From Actinoplanes auranticolor (GTDB lineage Bacteria > Actinomycetota > Actinomycetes > Mycobacteriales > Micromonosporaceae): DNA of 51,089 nt. The position numbers and the translations under genes were made by a program. The notes under the pieces were generated by a model. The model was not told the origin of the DNA and searched no databases. It worked only from the letters and a program-made list of their open reading frames with translations. This document shows, piece after piece, positions 33,951 to 42,777 of the stretch; the first letter of the stretch is position 1; each line of letters begins with the position of its first letter. The stretch is from assembly GCF_018332655.1 (NCBI RefSeq), contig NZ_BOQL01000064.1, positions 1-51,089 on the forward strand, read 5' to 3'.

Positions 33951-35231
33951 TCAAGCACGCATGACGGTGGCGATCGGGATGCCGGCGGCCCGCAGCGCCG
34001 GGATGAAGCCGCCGAGGATGCCGGCGACCAGACCGGCGATGATGCCGGCGATCCCGGCCTCCCACGGGAACTGCAGATCCTTCAGGAAGGGCTCGGAGTC
34101 ACCGAACAGCACCGAGACGGCCCGCAGACCGGCCGCGCTCAGCCCGATCGCCACGGCCGCGGTGAACAGGCCGGTGAGCAACGTCTCAGCGAGCACGATG
34201 CCGGCCAGCAGCATCCGCGGCGTGCCGACCGCCCGGCGCAGGGCGAACTCCTCCACCCGCTCTCCCACGGTGGCCAGGCCGACGTTGAGGATGCCGGCCA
34301 CGCCGATGAGCAGCACCAGGCTGGCCATCGCCAGGAAGACCAGGCGCAGCAGCTTGAGCTGGCTCTCCATCTCCTTCTTGGTGTCGACGGTCTGGACCCA
34401 GGTCTCCGAGCCGATGGCCTTGAGCTTGGTGGTGAGCACCTGCTCGACTGGGCTGCCCGGCGCCACGAGCACCTGCATCTCCCCGCCGCTGTTGGGGTCG
34501 GCCACGCCGGCGCTCGGCAGCCAGGTCGCCAGCTCGTCCAGCCGCACGTAGGCGCGTGGCTGGATGTCGCCGTCGTCCACCACTCCGACGAACTGCGGGG
34601 TGATGTTGGCCGTCGCGCCGCCGATGCGCATCTCAGCGGGCACCTTGTACCGCTCGAAGCCCTTCGCGGCCTCGCGGTTGACCACCAGCCGCGGCGCCAT
34701 CGCCGGCACCGTGCCGAACTCGAGCCACTGCCCGGTGCGCGGCCGCAGCGGCCGGAACGGGCGCACGTCGCCGGTCATCGCGGTCAGCCGGACCTCGACC
34801 GCCTGCCCCTTGGGCAGGGTGTCGGCGGGCTCGCACGGCCCGGTGCCGTAGCAGACCACGCCGCCGCCCCAGTCCTCGTCGAACGGCGCGGCGCCCGGGT
34901 TGACCGGCGTGACGTTCGGCTCGCCGATCATCGCCGTGAGGCCCAGCATGGCCACCGCGTCGGTGCGGCCGTCCACCGTGTCGAGCACGATGTCAGTGGC
35001 CTTGGGCTCCATCGGCATACCGATGATCGTGGTGCCGTCGACGGCCGAGGCGAGCTCGATGTCCGACAGCAGCGCCTTGTCCGCGATGCTGGCGCCGGCC
35101 TGCACGACCACCACCGCGAGGACGCCGAGGAACAGGCTCACCATGGACAGCAGAGTGCGCATCTTGCGGGCGCGGATGCCCTGCAGCCCGATGATCAGCG
35201 CGGACCGGAACCGGCCGGAGAGCCGCCTCAC
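33951..35231 (-). CDS. MacB-type ABC transporter permease (FtsX fold)
   Basis: 426 residues from a GTG overlapping the stop of the ATPase gene. One membrane segment near residues 25-45 (MRTLLSMVSLFLGVLAVVVV), a large extracytoplasmic domain of about 230 residues (MacB-PCD type), and three more membrane segments in the C-terminal third (VFLAMASLVLLIGVAGILNV and on). ERVEEFALRRAVGTPRMLLA is the typical FtsX coupling region. It works with the ATPase at 35228 and the adaptor lipoprotein at 35914 in efflux or envelope stress response. Substrate unknown. Confidence 0.93.
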   Translation of the reverse strand: MRRLSGRFRSALIIGLQGIRARKMRTLLSMVSLFLGVLAVVVVQAGASIADKALLSDIELASAVDGTTIIGMPMEPKATDIVLDTVDGRTDAVAMLGLTAMIGEPNVTPVNPGAAPFDEDWGGGVVCYGTGPCEPADTLPKGQAVEVRLTAMTGDVRPFRPLRPRTGQWLEFGTVPAMAPRLVVNREAAKGFERYKVPAEMRIGGATANITPQFVGVVDDGDIQPRAYVRLDELATWLPSAGVADPNSGGEMQVLVAPGSPVEQVLTTKLKAIGSETWVQTVDTKKEMESQLKLLRLVFLAMASLVLLIGVAGILNVGLATVGERVEEFALRRAVGTPRMLLAGIVLAETLLTGLFTAAVAIGLSAAGLRAVSVLFGDSEPFLKDLQFPWEAGIAGIIAGLVAGILGGFIPALRAAGIPIATVMRA

Positions 35232-35917
35232 GCGGTCACCCGCTGGGTGAGGACCCCGTCGACCAGGTCGAGGGTGCGGCCCATCCGGGCGGCGTGGTCC
35301 CGGTCGTGGGTGACCAGCACCAGGCCGCAGCCCCGCTCGGTCGCGGCCAGCAGGGCGTCGATGACCGCGGTACCGGTCTCGGTGTCCAGCGCGCCGGTGG
35401 GCTCGTCGGCGAGCAGCACCATCGGGTCGCGGACCAGCGCCCGGGCGATCGCCACCCGCTGCTGCTCACCACCGGACATCCGGGCCGGGCGGTTCTTGGC
35501 CAGGTGGGCGATGCCGACCTGCTCGAGGGCCTGCAGGACGCGGGCCCGGCGTTCCCGCCGGGGCAGCCAGCCCTGGCCGTTGACCAGCGCCATGGAGACG
35601 TTCTGGGCCGCGGTCAGGTGCTTGAGCAGGAAGAAGCGCTGGAACACGAAGCCGAAGTGGGAGCTGCGCAGCTTGGCCGCCCGGCGCTCGGGCAGCCGGC
35701 TGATGTCCTGGCCGGCGAGCAGGTAGCTGCCCTCGTCCGCCCTGTCGAACAGGCCCAGGACGCTGAGCAGGGTGCTCTTGCCGGAGCCGGACCGGCCCAC
35801 GATGGCCACGCTCTCGCCGGCCTGCACGGTCAGGTCGACGCCGTCGAGGATGGTGCGCGGCTGCTGCTGACCCTTGAGGACCTTGGTGATGCCGGTCAGC
35901 TCGATCAGCGCGGTCAT
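35228..35917 (-). CDS. MacB/LolD-type ABC transporter ATPase
   Basis: 229 residues, GTG or ATG at 35917 overlapping the adaptor gene stop. Walker A GRSGSGKST, Q-loop FVFQRFFLL, signature MSGGEQQRVAIARAL, Walker B VLLADEPTGALD and switch His in VTHDRDHA are all intact. It powers the permease encoded downstream. The tight four-base overlaps on both sides show one operon of adaptor, ATPase and permease. Confidence 0.96.
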   Translation of the reverse strand: MTALIELTGITKVLKGQQQPRTILDGVDLTVQAGESVAIVGRSGSGKSTLLSVLGLFDRADEGSYLLAGQDISRLPERRAAKLRSSHFGFVFQRFFLLKHLTAAQNVSMALVNGQGWLPRRERRARVLQALEQVGIAHLAKNRPARMSGGEQQRVAIARALVRDPMVLLADEPTGALDTETGTAVIDALLAATERGCGLVLVTHDRDHAARMGRTLDLVDGVLTQRVTA

Positions 35918-36915
35918 CCCACGGCCCCGGAGGGCTGGTCGCCGGGGTTGGGGTTCTCGGGGGCGGCGGGCAGGTTGGGGCCGGGGATCGCCACGGTCTC
36001 GTCGCCCTTGAGGCCCTTCTTGATCTCCACGACCTTGCCGTCGGTGAGGCCCAGCACCACGTCGACGGTCTTGCGGACACGATCCGCCCCGACCACGTCG
36101 ACCTTGCCCTTGCCCTGGGTGCCGGCGACCGCCTCGACCGGCAGCACCAGCACGTCGCTGGCCTTGCCGGTGACCATCTCCAGGGTCACCGCGGCACCGT
36201 TGATGAGCTTGATGCCCTTGCCGGCGGTGCAGACCAGCCGCAGGCCGGTCGGCTCGGAACCCTCGCTGCCACCCGCGGGCGGCTGCTCGGGCTGCGGGGC
36301 GGGCTCGCCGGTGGCGCCCGGGGACGGCGAGGCCGGCGGCGGCTCGGGGATGGTCCCGGCCGGCAGCGCGGCGATGGTGCCGAGCGGCTTGCAGGGGAAC
36401 GGTCCCGGGCCGTTCTTGATCTGGCCCTGGACGGACTTCGCCGAGCCGGAGATCCGGTACGCCAGCGCACTGTCGATGTCGGCGACGACCGCATACCCGG
36501 CGCGCTTGGCGGAGATCACCGGCATCCCCGCGGTGACCGTGGTCCGGTCGTCGAGCAGCCGGCCGGCCAGGATGGAGTTCTTCGGCATCAGGACCTTGTG
36601 CGGCGTGCCCTGGTCCCAGACCGTGGCCACCCAGGTCGCCTGGGTGCTGGCCGAGGTCGAGGGCCGGCGCTGCACGTAGCGGAGCTCACCGTCGACCGGC
36701 GCGACGATCCCGTAGACCGGGTTGATCGCCACCTTGCCGTTGAGGCTGATCTTGTTGGTGAGGTCCTGGCGGGTCGGCTGGACCGTGGTCAGCACGGTGC
36801 CGCGCGGCTCCAGTCCGGGAGTCCCGGCCTCGTCGGAGGAGCCGGAGCAGCCGGCCAGCGCCGCCACGACGGTCATCCCCACGAGTGCGCGGGGCAGGAG
36901 CCTGCGTCCGTCCAC
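35914..36915 (-). CDS. MacA-like periplasmic adaptor lipoprotein
   Basis: 333 residues. A lipoprotein signal with LAGC at about residues 20-23 (lipid on Cys 23). After it a beta-barrel/lipoyl-type adaptor with GKVAINPVYGIVAPVDGELR, then a Pro-rich insertion (PPPASPSPGATGEPAPQPEQ) around 190-225 and a C-terminal beta domain (VLVLPVEAVAGTQGKGKVDV). In Gram-positives such proteins link the ABC permease to the envelope. First gene of the three-gene efflux operon; the region upstream (36916-37256) is shared with the divergent polyamine operon. Confidence 0.88.
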   Translation of the reverse strand: MDGRRLLPRALVGMTVVAALAGCSGSSDEAGTPGLEPRGTVLTTVQPTRQDLTNKISLNGKVAINPVYGIVAPVDGELRYVQRRPSTSASTQATWVATVWDQGTPHKVLMPKNSILAGRLLDDRTTVTAGMPVISAKRAGYAVVADIDSALAYRISGSAKSVQGQIKNGPGPFPCKPLGTIAALPAGTIPEPPPASPSPGATGEPAPQPEQPPAGGSEGSEPTGLRLVCTAGKGIKLINGAAVTLEMVTGKASDVLVLPVEAVAGTQGKGKVDVVGADRVRKTVDVVLGLTDGKVVEIKKGLKGDETVAIPGPNLPAAPENPNPGDQPSGAVG

Positions 36916-37256
36916 CGGTTCCCCTTAGCTGTTCGAGCCGATCGTCGGCACATCGATGGCCGTCCAGAGATGATCTCCGATCCGAACGGCGCTCGCAGAC
37001 GGTACATCGACTTGGCAAGCGATCCAGATGCACCGGATTGTCGGGCCGCCGGGAACGCGGGGATCACCCTGCGGAAACGGGCCCGGCGACGGTTATCCGC
37101 GCCGGATTGCGTAGTTGCGCGCGGGTGCGCGCTCCTGATTCCGTTTCGGTCTTGCAAAATCCCTCGGATTCCCTTGTCTTTAGGTCTTCGGCTATGTCAA
37201 GGTCCACCTCTTCGTGTGGGGGCTGTCACAGGCCCGGGGCGGGAGGTCCGATTTCC
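36916..37256. promoter_or_regulatory. intergenic region between two divergent operons
   Basis: 341 bp with no gene. It must hold promoters for both the efflux operon (left) and the polyamine operon (right). GGGAGG at 37241-37246 is the likely ribosome-binding site of the aldehyde dehydrogenase. No clear operator palindrome or riboswitch was identified. Confidence 0.5.
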
Positions 37257-38693
37257 GTGAGCACCGACCTACCGGTCCTCCACAACTTCATCGGCGGGTC
37301 CAGCACGGACACCGCCGACGGCGCGACGTCGGCGATCGTCGACCCGTGCACCGGGGAGGCGTACGCGTACGCCCCGGTCTCCTCCGCTGTCGATGTCGCC
37401 GCCGCGATGCAGTCCGCCGAGGCGGGCTTCGAGGTGTGGCGGGACAGCACACCGGCCGAGCGGCAGCGCGCCCTGTTGCGCATCGCCGACGCCGTCGAGG
37501 CCCGGGCCGACGAGATCATCGCCGCCGAGTGCCGCAACACCGGCAAACCGGTCGAAGCCACCCGGCAGGAGGAGATGGCGCCGCTGCTGGACGAGCTGCG
37601 CTTCTTCGCCGGCGCCGCCCGGATGCTGGAGGGCAAGTCCGCCGGGGAGTACCTGCGCGACCACACCTCCTGGGTCCGGCGCGAGCCGATCGGCGTCTGC
37701 GCCCAGGTGACACCGTGGAACTACCCGATGGTCATGGCAGTGTGGAAGTTCGCCCCGGCCATTGCGGCCGGCAACGCCGTGGTGCTCAAGCCCTCCGAGA
37801 CCACCCCGGTCAGCACCCTGCTGCTCGCGGAGATCGCCGCCGAGTTCCTGCCGCCGGGGGTGCTCAACGTCGTCTGCGGTGACCGGGACACCGGCCGTGC
37901 GCTGGTGGTGCACCCCACCCCGCAGCTCGTCTCGATCACCGGTTCCACCCGGGCCGGCATGGCGGTAGCCGCCGCGGCCGCCGCCGACCTCAAGAAGGTC
38001 CACCTGGAACTGGGCGGCAAGGCCCCGGTCATCGTCTTCGACGACGTCGACCTCGAGGCGACCGCCGCCGCCGTGGCGGGCGCCGGATACTTCAACGCCG
38101 GGCAGGACTGCACCGCCGCCACCCGCGTGCTGGTGCACGCCCGGGTCGCGGCCGACTTCACCGCCGCGCTGGCCGCCGCGGCCCGGGACACCCGGGTCGG
38201 CGGCCCGGCCGATACCGGCGCCTACTTCGGGCCGGTCAACAACAGCACCCAGCTGGACCGGGTGCGCGGCTTCCTGGACCGCACGCCCGGCCACGCCCGG
38301 GTGGTGACCGGCGGGCAGCGCATCGGTGACCGCGGGTACTTCCTCGAGCCGACCGTGGTGGCGGGCCTGCGCCAGCGCGACGAGATGATCCAGGACGAGA
38401 TCTTCGGCCCGGTCATCACGGTGCAGGAGTTCGACACCGAGGACGGCGCCGTGCGCTGGGCCAACGACGTGCGCTTCGGGCTGAGCGCGAGCGTCTGGAC
38501 CCGCGACCACGGCCGGGCGATGCGGGTGTCACGCCGGCTGAACTTCGGGGCGGTGTGGATCAACACCCATCTGCCGTTCGTGTCCGAGATGCCGCACGGT
38601 GGTTACGGCCACTCCGGTTACGGCAAGGACCTGTCCATGTACGGCTTCGAGGAATACACCCGGATCAAGCACGTGATGAGCAACCTGGCCTGA
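37257..38693 (+). CDS. patD: aminobutyraldehyde-type aldehyde dehydrogenase
   Basis: 478 residues from a GTG behind GGGAGG; the longer open frame to 36885 has no coding character. Cofactor loop VTPWNYPMVMAVWKFAPAIA, general base Glu 251 in LELGGKAP, catalytic Cys 285 in FNAGQDCTAATR, and the C-terminal FGPVITVQEFDTEDGAV. Sequence style and neighbours (spermidine/putrescine transporter and an FAD amine oxidase) support oxidation of 4-aminobutanal, from putrescine, to GABA, as in PatD/YdcW. First gene of a six-gene operon. The specific substrate is inference from context; the enzyme class is certain. Confidence 0.93.
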   Translation: MSTDLPVLHNFIGGSSTDTADGATSAIVDPCTGEAYAYAPVSSAVDVAAAMQSAEAGFEVWRDSTPAERQRALLRIADAVEARADEIIAAECRNTGKPVEATRQEEMAPLLDELRFFAGAARMLEGKSAGEYLRDHTSWVRREPIGVCAQVTPWNYPMVMAVWKFAPAIAAGNAVVLKPSETTPVSTLLLAEIAAEFLPPGVLNVVCGDRDTGRALVVHPTPQLVSITGSTRAGMAVAAAAAADLKKVHLELGGKAPVIVFDDVDLEATAAAVAGAGYFNAGQDCTAATRVLVHARVAADFTAALAAAARDTRVGGPADTGAYFGPVNNSTQLDRVRGFLDRTPGHARVVTGGQRIGDRGYFLEPTVVAGLRQRDEMIQDEIFGPVITVQEFDTEDGAVRWANDVRFGLSASVWTRDHGRAMRVSRRLNFGAVWINTHLPFVSEMPHGGYGHSGYGKDLSMYGFEEYTRIKHVMSNLA

Positions 38694-38703
38694 AGAGGTA
38701 TGA

Positions 38704-39828
38704 ATGACCACTGCTGTTGACGAGGACCCCGGCCGGCCGGCCATCGAGCTCGCCGGCGTGCACAAGGACTACCTGTCGCACGGCGAGACGGTGCAGGCCG
38801 TCCGCCGGCTGGACCTGAGCATCGCGCAGGGCGAGTTCTTCTCGCTGCTGGGCCCGTCGGGCTGCGGCAAGACCACCACGATGCGGATGATCGCCGGCTT
38901 CGAGGAGCCCACCGGGGGCACGGTGTTCCTGGACGGCCGGGACGTCACCCGGGTCTCGCCCAACAAACGCGACGTGAACATGGTGTTCCAGTCGTACGCG
39001 CTGTTCCCGCACCTGAACGCGTACCAGAACGTGGCTTTCGGGTTGGAGCGCAGGAAGGTCGACAAGGCCGAGATCCGCCGCCGGTGCGGCGAGATCATGG
39101 AGATCGTCTCGCTGACCGGCATGGAGAAGCGGGCCCCGCGCGAGATGTCCGGCGGCCAGCAGCAGCGCGTCGCGCTGGCCCGTGCACTGGTCAACCGGCC
39201 CCGGGCGCTGCTGCTGGACGAGCCGCTGGGCGCGCTGGACCTGAAGCTGCGCCAGCAGATGCAGGTGGAGCTCAAGCGTATCCAGCGCGAGGTCGGGATC
39301 ACCTTCGTCTACGTGACGCACGACCAGGGCGAGGCGCTGACCATGTCGGACCGCATCGCCGTGATGGACGCGGGCCGCATCGACCAGCTCGGCTCCCCGC
39401 GGGAGATCTACGAACGCCCGGCGACCCGCTTCGTGGCCGGCTTCATCGGCACCTCGAACCTGCTCGACGGCACCGTGGAGAGCATCACCGGTGACGTCGC
39501 CCGGCTGAGCTACGGCGAGGGTGAGCGGGTGCTGGTCCCGGTGAGCGGGACCATGAAGACCGGCGACGACCTCGAGGTCTCGGTCCGGCCGGAGAAGATC
39601 GACCTCTCCCAGCAGCCGCCGGACGGCGACGGCACCAGCGTGCTCACCGGCGTGGTGACCGAGGTCGTCTACCACGGCACCTCGACCAACTACACGGTCA
39701 AGACCTCGGCCGGCCCCGACCTCGTGGTCTTCGACCAGAACGCCTTCTCCGCCGAGGACCTGGCCGGCCCCGGCGACCGCGTGTACCTCAGCTGGAGCCC
39801 TCAGCACTCTTACCCGATCGGAGTCTGA
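38704..39828 (+). CDS. potA: spermidine/putrescine ABC transporter ATPase
   Basis: 374 residues, ATG after GAAGAGG. Walker A GPSGCGKTT, Q-loop VFQSYALFPHL, signature MSGGQQQRVALARAL, Walker B LLLDEPLGALD, switch His in YVTHDQGEAL. The C-terminal TOBE domain (DLEVSVRPEKIDLSQQ) is typical of PotA/MalK-type ATPases. It drives the PotB/PotC channel encoded two genes downstream. Two-base gap to potD; clearly co-transcribed. Confidence 0.94.
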   Translation: MTTAVDEDPGRPAIELAGVHKDYLSHGETVQAVRRLDLSIAQGEFFSLLGPSGCGKTTTMRMIAGFEEPTGGTVFLDGRDVTRVSPNKRDVNMVFQSYALFPHLNAYQNVAFGLERRKVDKAEIRRRCGEIMEIVSLTGMEKRAPREMSGGQQQRVALARALVNRPRALLLDEPLGALDLKLRQQMQVELKRIQREVGITFVYVTHDQGEALTMSDRIAVMDAGRIDQLGSPREIYERPATRFVAGFIGTSNLLDGTVESITGDVARLSYGEGERVLVPVSGTMKTGDDLEVSVRPEKIDLSQQPPDGDGTSVLTGVVTEVVYHGTSTNYTVKTSAGPDLVVFDQNAFSAEDLAGPGDRVYLSWSPQHSYPIGV

Positions 39829-39830
39829 TC

Positions 39831-41081
39831 GTGCAGTCGAACCTCCCCGACCCCTCCCTGATCCGCGGCATGACGCAGCGCCGGCTCGGCCGCCGCGACG
39901 CGTTGCGGGTGTCCGGCCTGTCGGCGTTCGCCATGGCGCTGGCCGCCTGCGGCGTCAAGGGCACCGGCTCGACCACGCCGAGCGCCCCCGCCCCGGACGC
40001 GGTGGCCAAGTACTGGGCCGGCAAGACCAGCAACGGCACCGTGAACTTCGCCAACTGGCCGCTCTACATGGACCCCGAGCAGCCCGAGCTGAAGAAGTTC
40101 ACCAAGGCCACCGGGGTCGCGGTGAAGTACCAGGAGGTCATCCAGGAGATGGGTCCCTGGTTCGCCAAGGTCCAGCCGCAGCTCGCGGCCAAGCAGTCGA
40201 TCGGCTACGACCTCATGGTGATCACCAACGGCATCCAGTTCAAGCAGTTCGTCGACTCCGGCTTCCTGGCCCCGCTGGACCACTCCAAGCTGCCCAACTA
40301 CGTGGCCAACGCCGACCCGTCGTACGCCAAGGAGGCGTTCGACCCGGGCAACGTCTACACGATCCCGTGGACCTCCGGGATGACCGGCATCGCGTACGAC
40401 CCGAAGAAGATCACCCGGCCGATCACCAAGCTGGCCGACCTGTGGGACCCGGCCTTCAAGGGCAAGGTCGGCATGTACTCCGACACCCAGGAGCTGGGCA
40501 ACTTCGGCATGATGGCGCTCGGCATCGACCCGGCGAAGTCCACCCCGGAGGACTGGAAGAAGGCCGCCGAGAAGCTCAAGGAGCAGAAGGCCGCCGGCCA
40601 GGTCCGCAACTACTACGACCAGAGCTACGTGGACGCGCTCGGCAAGGGCGAAGTGTGGATCACCCAGGCGTGGTCCGGCGACATCTTCCAGAAGAACGTC
40701 TCCGACGGCACGGATTTCAAGTTCGTGATCCCGGAGGAGGGCGGCACCATCTGGACCGACAACTTCGCCATCCCGATCACCGCGCAGAACCCGGTCGACG
40801 CGATCAAGCTGATGGACTTCTTCTACGAGGTGGAGAACGCGGCGACGCTGGCCGAGTACATCAACTACGTGTGCCCGGTGCCGGCCGCCCAGGCCAAGAT
40901 CAAGGAACACGCGGCGGCCGCGTCCGGTGACGACAAGTCCGCGCTGGAGGCGGTCGCCGCCAGCAATCTGGTCTTCCCCACCCAGGCCGACTACGCGAAG
41001 CTGCACTACTTCCGGGACTTCGCCACGCCCGCCGAGCAGCAGGAGTACCAGAGCATCTTCGAGCCGATCGTGCTGGCCTGA
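39831..41081 (+). CDS. potD: polyamine-binding lipoprotein with twin-arginine signal
   Basis: 416 residues from a GTG. The N-terminus has RRLGRRDALRVSGLSAFAMA followed by LAAC: a twin-arginine motif combined with a lipobox, so it is probably exported folded by Tat and lipidated. The mature part shows VNFANWPLYMDPEQPELKKF, then VIQEMGPWFAKVQPQLA and VWITQAWSGDIFQKN, typical of PotD/PotF-like extracellular solute-binding proteins. It captures putrescine or spermidine for the PotABC pump. A few residues differ from classical PotD, so the exact polyamine cannot be fixed. Confidence 0.9.
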   Translation: MQSNLPDPSLIRGMTQRRLGRRDALRVSGLSAFAMALAACGVKGTGSTTPSAPAPDAVAKYWAGKTSNGTVNFANWPLYMDPEQPELKKFTKATGVAVKYQEVIQEMGPWFAKVQPQLAAKQSIGYDLMVITNGIQFKQFVDSGFLAPLDHSKLPNYVANADPSYAKEAFDPGNVYTIPWTSGMTGIAYDPKKITRPITKLADLWDPAFKGKVGMYSDTQELGNFGMMALGIDPAKSTPEDWKKAAEKLKEQKAAGQVRNYYDQSYVDALGKGEVWITQAWSGDIFQKNVSDGTDFKFVIPEEGGTIWTDNFAIPITAQNPVDAIKLMDFFYEVENAATLAEYINYVCPVPAAQAKIKEHAAAASGDDKSALEAVAASNLVFPTQADYAKLHYFRDFATPAEQQEYQSIFEPIVLA

Positions 41082-41084
41082 CCC

Positions 41085-41948
41085 GTGTCGCGCTCACGGC
41101 GTGTGCTCGCGCCCTACCTGCTGATCCTGCCGGGCGGTCTGTGGCTGCTGCTGTTCTTCGTGATCCCGATGGTGACGATGCTGTCGCTGTCCCTGCAGCA
41201 GGGCGACATCGTGTCCGGGTACGTCTTCACCGGTCACTGGCAGACGTACGTGGACGCCGTCGTCAACTACCGCACGCAGCTGGTCCGGTCGCTGATCTAC
41301 GGGGCGGTCACCACGGTCATCCTGATCGTGCTCGCCTTCCCGGTCTCGTACTGGATCGCCTTCTACGGTGGCCGGCGCAAGCCGACCTACCTGTTCCTGC
41401 TGCTGCTGCCGTTCTTCGTGTCCTTCGTGCTGCGCACCATCTCGTGGCGCTACATCCTGACCGACGAGGGCATGCTGCTCGGACCGCTGAAGAGCGCCGG
41501 TCTGCTGCCGGACGGCTTCAACATCCTGGGCACCCCGGTCGCGGTGATCGGCGGGCTGGTCTACAACTTCCTGCCGTTCATGGTGCTGCCGATCTACGTG
41601 GCGCTGGAGCGCATCGACCCCCGGGTCGTCGAGGCCGCGCGTGACCTGTACGCCGACCCGGCCACCGCGTTCCGCAAGGTGATCCTGCCGCTGGCCCTGC
41701 CCGGGGTCTTCGCCGGCGTGCTGATGACCTTCGTGCCGGCCAGCTCCGACTACGTCAACTCCGCGGTGCTGGGCAGCTCCTCGACCACGATGATCGGGCA
41801 GGTCATCCAGTCGCAGTACCTGACCAGCTCCAACTATCCGACGGCCTCGGCCCTGTCCTTCACGCTGATGGCGGTGCTGCTGGTCGGGGTCTTCGCCTAC
41901 GCCCGGGCCCTGGGCACGGAGGACGTCATGAAGGTGGCGGCGCGATGA
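41085..41948 (+). CDS. potB: polyamine ABC transporter permease
   Basis: 287 residues from a GTG. Six membrane segments. EAARDLYADPATAFRKVILPLALPG is the EAA loop that docks with PotA. The first segment LLILPGGLWLLLFFVIPMVT is usual for PotB. Stop overlaps the start of potC (ATGA). Confidence 0.93.
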   Translation: MSRSRRVLAPYLLILPGGLWLLLFFVIPMVTMLSLSLQQGDIVSGYVFTGHWQTYVDAVVNYRTQLVRSLIYGAVTTVILIVLAFPVSYWIAFYGGRRKPTYLFLLLLPFFVSFVLRTISWRYILTDEGMLLGPLKSAGLLPDGFNILGTPVAVIGGLVYNFLPFMVLPIYVALERIDPRVVEAARDLYADPATAFRKVILPLALPGVFAGVLMTFVPASSDYVNSAVLGSSSTTMIGQVIQSQYLTSSNYPTASALSFTLMAVLLVGVFAYARALGTEDVMKVAAR

Positions 41949-42775
41949 CCCAAGTCGTCGAGGAAGCGCCCGCGGTCGCTCCCCGCCGGTCCCGGCTCAC
42001 CGGCGGGCGGGCGCTGTCCATCTACAGCTGGCTCATCATCGCCTGGCTGATGCTGCCGGTGCTGATCATGATCCTGTTCGGCTTCAACGACACCCCGGGC
42101 CGCTACAACCAGACCTGGGAGGGCTTCACGCTCAAGTGGTACGGCCGGGTCTTCGCGCTCGACGAACTGACCAAAGCCCTGGTGATCTCGCTGGTCGTCG
42201 CGGTGCTCACCGCCGTCTTCGCGGGCGCGCTGGGCACCGGCATCGGTTACGCGCTGGGCCGCTACCGGTTCCGCGGCTCGGGCACGGTCAACCTGATCAT
42301 GTTCGCCACCATGTCCTCCCCGGAACTGGTGATGGGCGCCTCGCTGCTGACGCTCTTCGTCTCGCTGGGGGTGGGACTGGGCGCCACGACGATCACGATC
42401 GCGCACATCATGTTCTCGATCTCGTTCGTCGCGGTGGTGGTGCGGGCCCGGGTGCTGACCCTGGACCGCTCGGTCGAGGAGGCCGCGGCCGACCTGGGCG
42501 CCAATCCGTGGACGACGTTCTGGCGGATCACCTTCCCGATCATCATGCCCGCGGTGATGTCCGGCATGCTGCTGGCCTTCGCCCTGAGCATCGACGACTT
42601 CGTGGTCAGCAACTTCACCGCGGGCACCACCACGACCTTCCCGCTGTGGATCTGGGGCGCGACCCGGGTCGGCCTGCCCCCACAGGTCAACGTCATGGGC
42701 ACGCTGATCTTCGTGGGCGGGGTGCTGATCGCGGTGGTCAGCAGCGTGCGGTCGCGACCCCGGAAGAACTCCTGA
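41945..42775 (+). CDS. potC: polyamine ABC transporter permease
   Basis: 276 residues from the ATG overlapping potB. Six membrane segments (LSIYSWLIIAWLMLPVLIMI first) and the EAA loop EEAAADLGANPWTTFWRITF. The PotC-type segment SIDDFVVSNFTAGTTTTFPL is clear. Forms the channel with PotB. Confidence 0.94.
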   Translation: MTQVVEEAPAVAPRRSRLTGGRALSIYSWLIIAWLMLPVLIMILFGFNDTPGRYNQTWEGFTLKWYGRVFALDELTKALVISLVVAVLTAVFAGALGTGIGYALGRYRFRGSGTVNLIMFATMSSPELVMGASLLTLFVSLGVGLGATTITIAHIMFSISFVAVVVRARVLTLDRSVEEAAADLGANPWTTFWRITFPIIMPAVMSGMLLAFALSIDDFVVSNFTAGTTTTFPLWIWGATRVGLPPQVNVMGTLIFVGGVLIAVVSSVRSRPRKNS

Positions 42776-42777
42776 GC